From: Hofstenia miamia
Lineage: Eukaryota; Xenacoelomorpha; Acoela; Hofsteniidae
Length of the DNA: 64,000 nucleotides
Assembly (NCBI GenBank): GCA_900660155.1
Contig: CABFPE010000050.1
Coordinates: 1,785,837-1,849,836, forward strand
Direction of reading: 5' to 3'
A program made the position numbers and the translations under genes. Under the pieces are notes generated by a model. That model worked only from the letters and a program-made list of their open reading frames with translations. It was not told the origin of the DNA and did not search any database. This document shows positions 1-9,523 of this stretch, in pieces; positions within the stretch are counted from its first letter, which is position 1, and each line of letters begins with the position of its first letter.

Positions 1-508
1 CAAACTTTTAAAGACTCTCTATGTTAGACCTTCCCCTCCAATGAAGTTGTTTTCTTGCAATGAGTGTGGTTTTACCAGCCCAACCCCCTTATCAATGCGC
101 TCTCACATTGAATCTGTTCATGGAAAGAATGGAATTTACTTATGCCCCTCATGCAAAATTTACTTTACAAATGCAAACAAATTTGATGAACATGTGAAAA
201 TCCATGCAAATTTCAGTGTTGGAGATAGTATAAAAGATGCAACTTTTACCAAAGTAGAACAGGCATGTCGTGGTAGTTTTGCCAGCTACCAGAGTGGTCC
301 TCTAACATCTATTGATGTTTATTCTACATTTTCCAGTGCTTACCCCGAAATTTCCAACATTATTCAGGAGGATATAGCCAAACACTTCTCCTCTAAAGTT
401 TACCTTTCTTGTGAAGTGGAGTTGGTGAAAGAAGAGAGTGGTGAGATAAAGAGTGTGGTATTATACCCTACAAGCTCTCCAGTGTTTGTTTTTAGCAGTG
501 TAAACTAA
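1..508 (+). CDS. C2H2 zinc-finger reading frame, partial at left edge
   Basis: The frame is open from the first bases of the window through an ATG at 41 to a stop at 506-508, so the gene probably starts outside the window. Counting from that ATG, two C2H2 fingers are visible. The first has C6, C9, H22 and H27; the second has C35, C38, H51 and H55. About 100 residues without further fingers follow, rich in Ser, Val and Glu. I do not recognise this tail with certainty. It resembles zinc-finger-headed proteins found with the DNA polymerases of Polinton-like elements, so this may be a fossil piece of such an element rather than a host gene. No element ends are visible. A 42-bp tandem repeat begins within the last codons. 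Confidence 0.45.
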   Translation, partial: KLLKTLYVRPSPPMKLFSCNECGFTSPTPLSMRSHIESVHGKNGIYLCPSCKIYFTNANKFDEHVKIHANFSVGDSIKDATFTKVEQACRGSFASYQSGPLTSIDVYSTFSSAYPEISNIIQEDIAKHFSSKVYLSCEVELVKEESGEIKSVVLYPTSSPVFVFSSVN

Positions 509-618
509 ACACAAAAAGGAATAAATTTATATACCAAAGGAGTAAACTAAACACAAAAAGGAATAAATTTATATACCAAAGGAAGAAACTAAACACACAA
601 AGGAATAAATTTATATAA
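501..618. repeat. 42-bp tandem repeat, about 2.8 copies
   Basis: Units start at 501, 543 and 585, each with the core AAACTAAACACAAAAAGG followed by an AT-rich tail. Units 1 and 2 are nearly identical and unit 3 is diverged and shortened. The first unit overlaps the end of the zinc-finger frame, so the stop codon lies inside the repeat. Confidence 0.85.
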
Positions 619-3600
619 ACACATAAAAACAAAACCATTAATGCTTCGAAATACAAAAAACTCTAAATATACAACAAAGAATTGTCGAATTTAAGTGTAT
701 GTACAATAATAGAAAAACATGTATTATGAAAAAAATTATTGAACAAGGGATATTATAACAAAACATTTACAAAAAATCATTAATGATTAAAACGCTGAAA
801 TTCATATAATGCTTTAACGCGTTTTGGAAAAATTCATGAATAATTGAACAATGGCCTGGGAATTAATACAATGTCATATAGAATTAATACATTTTGTTTT
901 TAGATCGTGCGTAATAATAGAAGAACATGCATCATGGAAATTTTGTTAAAAAAACGACATCCAATATCAAAACAATGTCATAACAATGGTTACAAACATT
1001 TAAAGAAAACTATTAACAACAAAAAAAAAACACTGAAATTTGCTCAATGCTTTAATACGTTTTGAAAAGTGAACAGATAATTGAGAGAGTTACTAACATT
1101 AACCTGGGAATTAATTAAAATGATGTCATATAGAACTGATTTGCACGAATACTTTTTGTTTTAGGATGCATGTAATAATCAAAGTAACAAACAGGTGAAT
1201 ATTCATTGTTTCACTTTAAAGACAGAAAAGAATTCTCGCAGAAAAGCACTAAGATTTAATTGTGAAAACACTTGAAAAATATCTGATGGAAAAATAATTT
1301 GTAAACGAATTAATCCAATACCCTAAGTTTGTGAATAAATAAAGTGTTACTATCCAGAAAGTATTTGAACAAGACGTCAAATACATTTAACAAAAGAAGT
1401 GTCAGTTGGTTTTTGCTATTACAAAATAATACATCGACTTGAGCGTTAACTGATATGACTCATATTAGCATGACATTAAATTAACAAATATCGATTTCAA
1501 GAAAAATTCATTGTTACATAAAGACATAAAATCACTCTCGAGGAAAAGCGCTGAGATGTGGATGCTAAAACCACTTTGAACAATGATATAAATTACAATA
1601 GTAACCTGAAAAAGAACTAACGCATATAGTTTGTCCGCAATGTGCAAAAACAATTTTTGAAGCATTACACACACTCGAAAAATGCACTATGAAATAAATG
1701 TTGATAGGATATGATATATACAAATGCAATGACACTAAACTAACAAGTAGCAATTAAATGATTTCATGAAACAATCATTATTCAACATTAAGTACATTTA
1801 CAAAAAAGCGGTGAAATCTCTATGACGTTTAACACTTTTCGAAGTATATAAGGAAAAAATTTATGGATAGGTGCTTATGAACATTTTTAGAAGCATTGTA
1901 AAAATACATCGAAATGGCGGTCTATAAATAAAAATCAAAAACTCTAGTAGCGGTTTAAAGGAATTTTAAGTTAAACACTTAAGAGCCGAAGAAAACGTTC
2001 TTCAGAATACGTTCGGAAATATTTTACAATCATTTTTGAACAAATTATATTGTTTGAAATATATAATATAGAATAAACCAAACATTACTACAAACGTTAT
2101 ACACATTTGCTGTTAAAACGTATTCTCAGAAAAATAAATTAAAAGTGAATGGCATTCTCCATCAAAGTTTCACAAACTGAATTGTAATAAGTATTTTTAA
2201 TAACGATTGCGATTAAATACTAGAGAATTTCATAGCGAAATGCATTCTTAACATTTCTGACTGTAAAATATTAATATTGAGAACGATATACATGTATAAA
2301 TATAATAAAAACATTAATAAAAGATAGTTGCTCACTGTAGTTAAAAAAGGCAAACGAATTTCAAAACGAGGTTGAGTAAATGATGAGAACAAAGAAATGA
2401 GTGTTAGCCAATCAAATTTAAACCAATAAATTTAAACTTTCTAAACATACTAACAATAACTTACTAAAAAATAAATAAATAAATAAAAATAACAAATTTA
2501 ATGAATAAAATAAGCGTTGTAAAGTGTATTTGTAATATGTTTGTAGGTGTTTAGATAAATTTACTTCATAATATCACTGTCAAGGAAACAAAATCTAATA
2601 GAAGATGACTGGTAGAGATAAATCTCTTAACTAAGGAGTACATGAAATAATAGTAATAGAAAATTTCAGGCGTTCGAAAATTATTTTGTATTACTGAAAA
2701 TAGAGAAGTCCAACCCCAATCAAGAAATATTTATTGGTGTGTGCATAACCGGTTAAAATTTGTAACTTGAAATGTATATATATATTCGGATGATAGTAAT
2801 CAGGGAAAATCCATTTAACTCGGAAATGAATTTGTAAATAGTTAATTTTTATGATGTGTTTTATAATCTTGATAAAGAGAAACAATGCCTGTTTATTAAT
2901 TAGAGAGACATTTTTTATGTAATGCGGAAATGAATTTATCTTTACAGTGAATCACTGCCAATAAAATCTTGGTAATCACTTCGATTAGCGCCTTTTTTGA
3001 AATTTCAATTTGTATTATACAGTCAAAAGCATTATAAGAAATTATGAATGCGTGTTACGAAATAGTACATTACAAATTTCCCCATGGCGTTATGCCAGCC
3101 AATGATTAAGTGATATTAAAACACATTTACCATTAATTTCTCCTGAGGCAGCGTATATTAAACATTTAGATGAAAATATTTCTTGAATATGTAGCATGAA
3201 ATTACAATAATTATATATGTATAGCAAAATAACGATTGCTTTCTATAGGTTTTAAAAAATAAAAAATTTGAGCAGTGACTATTTTGAAGCTCAGCAATGT
3301 CAAACCTTGACCAATCACATTTGAGTTTTTATCACAAAGGCTCATATTATGCGGAATGACTTACATTTTTACAAATTATATAGAACTTGTGTGCCAACAG
3401 CGTTATTAGATATTTTATTGAAATTCATTGCTCCAAGTCATTGTGTAATGTACACTTTTACAATTTATACACAATTGCTAACTAAATTGTTGTTTTCCAC
3501 CTCTTGCTTATTTGTTTTGATTAATATTAACATGCTTGGAAACATGCTCTAATTCAAATAACACATCATTTTTGTTTGAAATATTTGGGGTTTGGATCTA

Positions 3601-3700
3601 TGAATTATTTTCCTTGAAACATGGTGTTCCATGTTTAAACATTGTTACAATGAACATGTCATAACTATATTGTCTGAAGCAAGTACGTCAGTGTACCTAA
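619..3700. other. AT-rich non-coding stretch
   Basis: Very AT-rich sequence with homopolymer runs. The reading frames here are short and of low complexity, with no recognisable protein similarity, splice pattern or terminal repeats. I see nothing else that I can support. Confidence 0.6.
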
Positions 3701-3703
3701 AAA

Positions 3704-3862
3704 ATAAAAATTTCATTAAAAAATTAATTTGCTCAATTTAGTTTTGTCAAAACATTTCTTGTCATCAATTATATCACTTTGCCCAAATTCTAGAAATCAA
3801 AAATAAAATTTTCGTCAAAAAATTATGCTCAATTTAGTTTTGTCAAAACATTCCATCACTAG
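3704..3862. repeat. Local direct duplication, about 50 bp, period about 97
   Basis: A segment containing GCTCAATTTAGTTTTGTCAA occurs twice, near 3731 and near 3828. Flanking AAAATAAAATTTT-like sequence is also shared. It looks like a local duplication with a few differences. Confidence 0.6.
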
Positions 3863-3912
3863 ATGGCGTCCAATAGAATCACTTCATTTCCATGTGGCAA
3901 ATAGTAATGGGG

Positions 3913-5219
3913 CGTTACGAGAACTTCAGGGTGCCCCAATGTAACGGGCTTCACTCGGTCTTAACTACTTATATATATATATATATATTTCAAAAAGCTG
4001 TAAATATAGCACGATAACAAAGGACTCAAAGAAGAAATAAAAGAACACAATCAGCATATTTACAAATTATTTTCATAGCACAAGTTCATTTAAAGCTATC
4101 ATCATTATTAAAACAAGTAAAAAAACTCTCCAATTGAATAGATGTGTGCTTCAGATGATAAAGAATGATTGAAAAAAGAGGTAATTAACTAAATAACCCA
4201 TATGGTGAGATGAAATTCATTTTTGTTTTCCTAACAAGATAGTCTGCATTATAATATGGTCTGAGATGACTAATTACTCATAAAATAGAGCAGATTTCAA
4301 GAAAGGAATCAGACTTAATTATAAATGATTGATGAAAGATTTAAAAACTACAAAAATAAATATTGAAAAAACTGAAACCCTTAATCATGGTCTTAGTGTG
4401 TAATCCTTCATATTCTAATTCAAAGCCATTTTTGTAGTTGGGCACGGACTGTGTCAAGAATTGACTCAAAAAGTGTCATCTGGTGACATCAATATTGAAA
4501 TAGAAGTTCCCATGTAAGTTGCTGTAAGCTTTTTAAGTAACACATTTGAATTTCTATATTAATATTTGAATGCATCTGAATGATGTCATTATATTCAGAT
4601 GTTTATAAGCTCAGTAATATTCAAGAATCAAAAATAAAGAATCTCTTAAATTCATTCACTGGTCTAGAATATTATATAAATGCCTTTAATATTAACAGTC
4701 AAAACAAATTAGACTGTAGTGGTTTTATTGCAAAGATTAAGCAAAATTTCTTAACTTGCCTTAAAGATGAGAAAAGACACTCTTCAAATAAGGAAAATTC
4801 AAATGAATTCAATATCATGATAAAAAATATATGACCCCAAAGCTCATAATTTTAAACAAAATGCTAAAAAATAATGAACAGACATGCAAGAAGCTTATGA
4901 ACAACATTGAAAAACCCATCAAAAAATGGAAATGTCTCCTATTGATCAAGCAATTGTATCAAAAAATAATGATATTTTTTTTTGCCAATCCAAAGAAAAG
5001 GCAGAGAAGACAATAGAGGAATTGGGAAAAATAAAAGGCATTAATATAAAAAAATCAAGTAAATTTTTGCCTAAGCTTAAGTTATTGAATATACTAATAT
5101 ATAGCCCAAGTTACTATCCTCTATGGCTCTTAAAAGGCGCTCTATATGTATTAACAAGACAGTAGTAATGTTTAGGGCAGACTTGGTCCCAATGGGACAC
5201 ATTGAAGTTCTCGTAACAC
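3913..5219. repeat. Segment bounded by an imperfect inverted repeat, possible DNA element
   Basis: GTTACGAGAACTTCA near 3914-3928 occurs in reverse complement near 5205-5219. Similarity continues inward through GTG, CCCA and TG, giving about 25 of 31 matching positions. I found no convincing target-site duplication. The segment contains an AT microsatellite at 3970-3988 and interrupted frames between about 4,440 and 5,165. One frame reads FVVGHGLCQELTQKV before a possible GTAAGT donor near 4513. None is recognised. CpG is scarce in this segment compared with its flanks. It could be a non-autonomous transposon or a coincidental inverted repeat. Confidence 0.3.
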
Positions 5220-5245
5220 TTAGCTAGTTCACCTATATTGAGGGA

Positions 5246-5347
5246 GTGTTTTAATTAGTGAGTCACCTACTTGACAGTACAGGTAATGGTTTTTTGACAC
5301 CACCACTAATAGATTTTAATTAGTGATTCACCTACCTGTCAGCACCA
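5246..5347. repeat. Direct repeat, period 65, upstream of piggyBac A
   Basis: A block beginning TTTTAATTAGTGA and continuing with TCACCTACYTGWCAG occurs at 5249 and again at 5314. It lies just upstream of the transposase frame and could be part of the 5' region of that element. Confidence 0.55.
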
Positions 5348-5411
5348 CTAATGGGGGACAATTTAGTTTACATTCACAGCATGTTTTGATATAGCAACTA
5401 ATTTCATTCGT

Positions 5412-6533
5412 ATGTTTTTTGTTAATATACCTGACTATATCATGTTATACACATGTTTCGTGGGCAACTTGGCAAAGTATTATCACCCAGGAGATAATAT
5501 CACCGTCGATGAACAGCTTGTGCCATTCAGGGGAAGATGCAGCTTCCTCCAATACATACCAAGCAAGCCAGACAAGTACGGCATAAAGATCTTCTGGGTG
5601 TGTGACTCAGCATCAAATTATCCTCTTCGTGGCATACCCTATTTGGGAAAGGAAGCCACAGGTCCTAGGTCAGGTGAGAGAACTACCGGTGTTGGAATGA
5701 AAATAGTGACAGACTTGACCGCAGATTTTAAAGGCAGTGGAAGAAATATCACATGTGATAACTTCTTCACAGACTTGCAGCTGGCCGAAAGTCTGTCAAA
5801 GCTGAATCTCACCCTTGTTGGCACTATTCGACGGAACAAACGATTCCTACCGGCGGAATTCCAGAAGAAACACCATATTCCCCTTGGACAATCAAAATTT
5901 GTGTTCAGAAAAGACACAACCCTTGTGTCTTACCAAAGTAAGAAGGAGAAAAATGTTCTAGCACTCAGCACCATGCACTCCCAACCAAACATCGACAATG
6001 TAACATCCAAGCCTTTCATCATCACACATTACAACAAAACAAAAGCAGGGGTGGATGCCATGGACCAAATGGCTCACGCTTTCACTGTGAAGAGAAAGAC
6101 AAAGCGTTGTCTACTTGTCATACTCTTCAATTGTATTGACTTAGCCAGCATTGCTGCCCGAGTCATATGGAAAGCAAAATTTCCAAATGACAAGATGTCG
6201 CACGAAGACAACAGGCAGCTTTTCAACATGAATGTTGCTCGTCAACTGTGCTTGCAACAGATACAACGTCGCAAACAAATTCCCACTCTTCAGGCCACTG
6301 TCAGACAGAACATTGAAGTTGTCCTCCAAAGCCTACTGCCACAACAAGAGTCCACAACAAATCCAAGAAAGAGACCACACGTGGAAATCGAAGACAATGA
6401 CAGTGGGAAACAGAAGCGTTGTTCATTGTGCCCCGCGAAGAAAGACCGAAAAACAAAATCTCGTTGCGTCCAGTGCAAAAAATTCATCTGCAAAGAACAT
6501 ACCATTTTGCAATGCACTAACTGCTTTATGTAG
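5412..6533 (+). CDS. piggyBac transposase (element A), N-terminally truncated
   Basis: An uninterrupted 373-codon frame encoding the catalytic core and C-terminus of a piggyBac (DDE_Tnp_1_7) transposase. This enzyme cuts and pastes the element at TTAA sites. Catalytic aspartates are visible at D33 in TVDEQLVPFRGR, D116 in TCDNFFTD, and the D215/D218 pair in GVDAMDQM. The family signatures [15 protein letters not shown] and LVGTIRRNKR are also present. The last 37 residues form the Cys-rich zinc-binding domain (CSLC, CVQC, CKEH, CTNC). Family members are usually 550-600 residues, so about the first third is missing, and I could not find it in the 1 kb upstream. The ATG at 5412 is simply the first in frame. 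All key residues are intact, so the copy is young or under constraint. Confidence 0.9.
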   Translation: MFFVNIPDYIMLYTCFVGNLAKYYHPGDNITVDEQLVPFRGRCSFLQYIPSKPDKYGIKIFWVCDSASNYPLRGIPYLGKEATGPRSGERTTGVGMKIVTDLTADFKGSGRNITCDNFFTDLQLAESLSKLNLTLVGTIRRNKRFLPAEFQKKHHIPLGQSKFVFRKDTTLVSYQSKKEKNVLALSTMHSQPNIDNVTSKPFIITHYNKTKAGVDAMDQMAHAFTVKRKTKRCLLVILFNCIDLASIAARVIWKAKFPNDKMSHEDNRQLFNMNVARQLCLQQIQRRKQIPTLQATVRQNIEVVLQSLLPQQESTTNPRKRPHVEIEDNDSGKQKRCSLCPAKKDRKTKSRCVQCKKFICKEHTILQCTNCFM

Positions 6534-6820
6534 ACTTTCTGACCTTATGTGTATTAACTTACCCTGTAACTATAACCATTGTATGTTTGTTTTATCTTTT
6601 GATGCTGCAAATAAGAGTGCATAGGCCTACTCTGTAGGTCCCAAAATATTTTTTTCAGATTATAACATGTATTATGTAATAAATATTAACAAAGAACATA
6701 TTTTGATTAAGTAATTATTGCAGCATGATTAAGTTTTCTATTATCATTCATAGTTAAAATAAAGCAGTTCTCATCAACTAAATGGTATAAATATCCTTTA
6801 TTCCTATGATTAAAGTGTAC

Positions 6821-7048
6821 GGGTGTAAAACACCCAGTCAGTAGGGAAAGGGTAAAAAAATTTCCATTGCACCCAAAGTCCATAATTGTTAACGTCTGAC
6901 TGATTGTCGACTATATGTTGTTCATATCAACCACTTTGAGGATTACATTGAGTTTGAACATACTGCACATAGTAGAACCTTTTACATTTTCTTTCAAATT
7001 GAAAGTCTTATCGGGTGGATTACACCCAGTCAGTGGGGAAAGGGTTAA
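6821..7048. mobile_element. Right end of piggyBac A: two end modules and TTAA
   Basis: Read on the minus strand from 7044, the sequence is TTAA (7045-7048), then CCCTTTCCCCACT, a 3-bp spacer, and an interrupted palindrome GGGTG...CACCC at 7013-7027. This is the 13-bp repeat, short spacer, inner repeat layout of a piggyBac end. A second copy of the same module ends at 6852, 192 bp inward, with palindrome GGGTGTAAAACACCC at 6821-6835, but it lacks a clean TTAA. Either the end is internally duplicated or remnants of two related insertions abut here. No matching left end was found. Confidence 0.7.
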
Positions 7049-7700
7049 GTCATTTTTTCGCGTAAAAACTCTTGTAGTTTTTTAAATTGTTTATCATATT
7101 TTATATTCTGTGGATTGTTTACATATTTATGCATTATTCCTGTAAGAATTGAATGAGTGTTATTACTAAATTGATCTTTTTTTATCAAATAACTTGCTAG
7201 ATCTTCAAATTCAGTAAGAACATCAATTTTTTTGAATTTGGACGTGATGATGTTTTTTGGACCTTTTTCTTATATTTTCAAAATGTAATCAGGTATTACA
7301 CCTTGTGTAAAATTTTTAACGGTGTTTGTTACGTTAAAAACATTAATATGTTGTTTATAACAAAGCCACTTTATTTTCTTAGTTTGTGATATTTTCTTTT
7401 TCTTTATAATTGACTTAGTGAAAATTCGAATACAGTTAAATATAAAAGCAATGATATCTTGATGCAGACTTCTTGATTTTAATTTTTCCCGTTTTGTTGT
7501 TTTTATTAATGATCGTATGATAGATTTTTTAAATTTTTTGACATCTTTATGAAAGCATCCGTTAGATGGAATTGAAAATTGAGAGAAGTTTGGATAGATC
7601 TTTAGTTCCTTGCAAGATATAATAAAATCCAAGTCACAATATATTTTCTTCAGAGAGATATAACTTGAGATATTCCTTTATGCATTTGAATAATATGTCG
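7049..7700 (-). mobile_element. Probable Penelope-like retroelement fragment
   Basis: The minus frame 7632-7270 reads DFIISCKELKIYPNFSQF and then a basic stretch (KFKKSIIRSLIKTTKREK). It continues to WLCYKQ and a GVIPDYI segment. This order resembles the N-terminal domain of Penelope-like reverse transcriptases: an FL..C motif, a P.F..F motif, then a lysine-rich helix and a short aromatic motif. Weaker similar sequence extends toward 7,050 in other frames. The reverse transcriptase core itself is not seen. The match is from memory of the family pattern and needs a profile search. Confidence 0.4.
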
Positions 7701-9335
7701 TTTTAGGAGCTTAATTAACCTTAAGAACATGCAGATATATTTCGCCTTACAAATTCATCATCAGTTTTACAAATTATTCCCTCTAAATTTACTAGATTTT
7801 ACAATAATAATTATAATTTTTTAAATTTTAAAAAACAGAATTTAGTAAATTAAGAAATGGAAAGAATTCCAAAATAGTGTGGAAAAATTCACAACAGGAA
7901 GATCCTCGCCAGGGCACAAATTCTATAATAGTGATTATGAGAATTATATCATATTCTTAGCCTGTTTGCAAATTTATGTTTGTAAAGTCTTATATTATTT
8001 CATCTCTTTTTAACGACTCTATTTTGAGAAGCCATCAGTGTTAGATAATTTATTTACCTTTTCATATCTTTAACGTTCCAAATTTCTGTTCGCAAGATTA
8101 TTTTTAATACTTAAAACTGGCAGCTTAACTTTCCCTGTATAACAAATATTATTCGTGAATTTGCTCTTTCTAATCTTAGGATATAGTTTACCACAATAAC
8201 TAAATTTTATTTTAGAAGAATTTGAAAATAGAAATATTTTCAAAATAAAAATTCTAAATGGTTTATTACTGTCAAATTTAGAAAAAATGAATTTTATCAT
8301 ACTACGAAATACTCTTATCAATTTAGATATAAAAACTATAAAAAGCTCTAACTTGTCTCAGCAAGAGAAAAAAAAATTTCATAAATAATTAGAAGTTACA
8401 AAGTCTGAGATATAATAGTGCATGAGAAATTATTTAAATGTGCAACAGATGCATTCTATTTTGTGATAGTAGTTACACTCTTACGATTACTTCTAAAAAT
8501 TTCAGTCATAAGACTGTTTATGGATCACAATTTTATTCATGCGCTAATAAAAATTTTTTTCCAAAGAAACAGCAATGTTGAAATGCAAGATATGTAAAGC
8601 TAATCAAATGCTGTCAGGAAAAGAATTAAGTAAAAGCGAAAGCAATGGAAATTTAAGCAACAATTTGAAAAAATTTTCCTTTAATACACGCCCCATATAT
8701 CATCGCAAGCTACTGAGTTCTTTAAACTGAAGTGGAGGGATTTTGATAAAATCCATTATGTTTGAAATTACCAGTGTTTAATGATGGTATTTATTAAAGC
8801 AAAATTCAAGAATTTCTATTTTAATCAAAATCATTATTAAATTACATAACAAAACAAAATGTATAAAACTATTTTAATTAAATATATGCATAAAAATGAC
8901 ATTAGAAATTTAAATTCATAGAAATATTTCAAAAAGAACATACAAAATGGACAAATGTACACTAATGCAGCAGGTCGACGAGTCACCTTACTATTAAAAC
9001 AATTTAGCGGGAACTAGAAAACTACACATGCGAAGGGAAGCGAGGAAAGACTGGCAAGATGTTTATCCCATTATTACATGTCCACTTTGTTTTAAGCAAA
9101 CAACTGGTTGCTATGAGCGTTAAATCTCCTAAAAACGCATATAAAATGACAATTATTGACTGCTGATTTATCGGTGTCAGAGGTTATTATCAGGTAGCTA
9201 ATTCAGCAGGGAATGCTCTTAATTGTTTGTTCAAAGAAGTTGGACGTATATCACAGAAGATGGATGTTCTGTTCTCCGGTACTGAGAAACGGCCGCTTAA
9301 ATAAAACCTACTATGGCAACAAATTTGGTCGAATA
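7701..9335. other. AT-rich region downstream of SNRK
   Basis: No gene recognised. It should include the SNRK 3' UTR, which runs leftward from 9335. A minus-strand frame at 8321-8070 has no recognisable motif. Confidence 0.5.
8790..8795 (-). terminator. Candidate SNRK poly(A) signal
   Basis: AATAAA on the minus strand, about 540 nt downstream of the SNRK stop. Such hexamers are common by chance in DNA this AT-rich, so it is only a candidate. Confidence 0.25.
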
Positions 9336-9523
9336 TCATAAAAGTTTGCAACAGAAATTACTATCTTCAACGTTTTTCGATTTGTTACTTTTACGACGAA
9401 ATGGGACTGGGCAACTGAACATCGAGTGCTTCTTAATAGAAGAAGCTTCTGAGCATGTGTCCAGTTGATTGTATTGGCTGACAACATTGGATTTACCCTT
9501 CAACGAATGATCATCTTTATTAT
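9336..9523 (-). CDS. SNRK: SNRK exon 11, C-terminus with CaaX-like end
   Basis: Residues 690-751, ending [11 protein letters not shown] and stop. The acceptor ATTTAG at 9524-9525 is used here. An alternative TTTACAG 27 nt upstream is in the same phase and would add nine residues (760 in all). Assignment to SNRK rests on phase, position and the CC-x-aliphatic-aliphatic ending shared with the human protein. Confidence 0.78.

Noticed and set aside
3349-3552. 67-codon plus-strand frame
   Set aside because: Low-complexity hydrophobic translation in AT-rich DNA with no similarity or splice context.
5639-5917. 92-codon minus-strand frame inside piggyBac A
   Set aside because: It is the complement of the conserved transposase frame.
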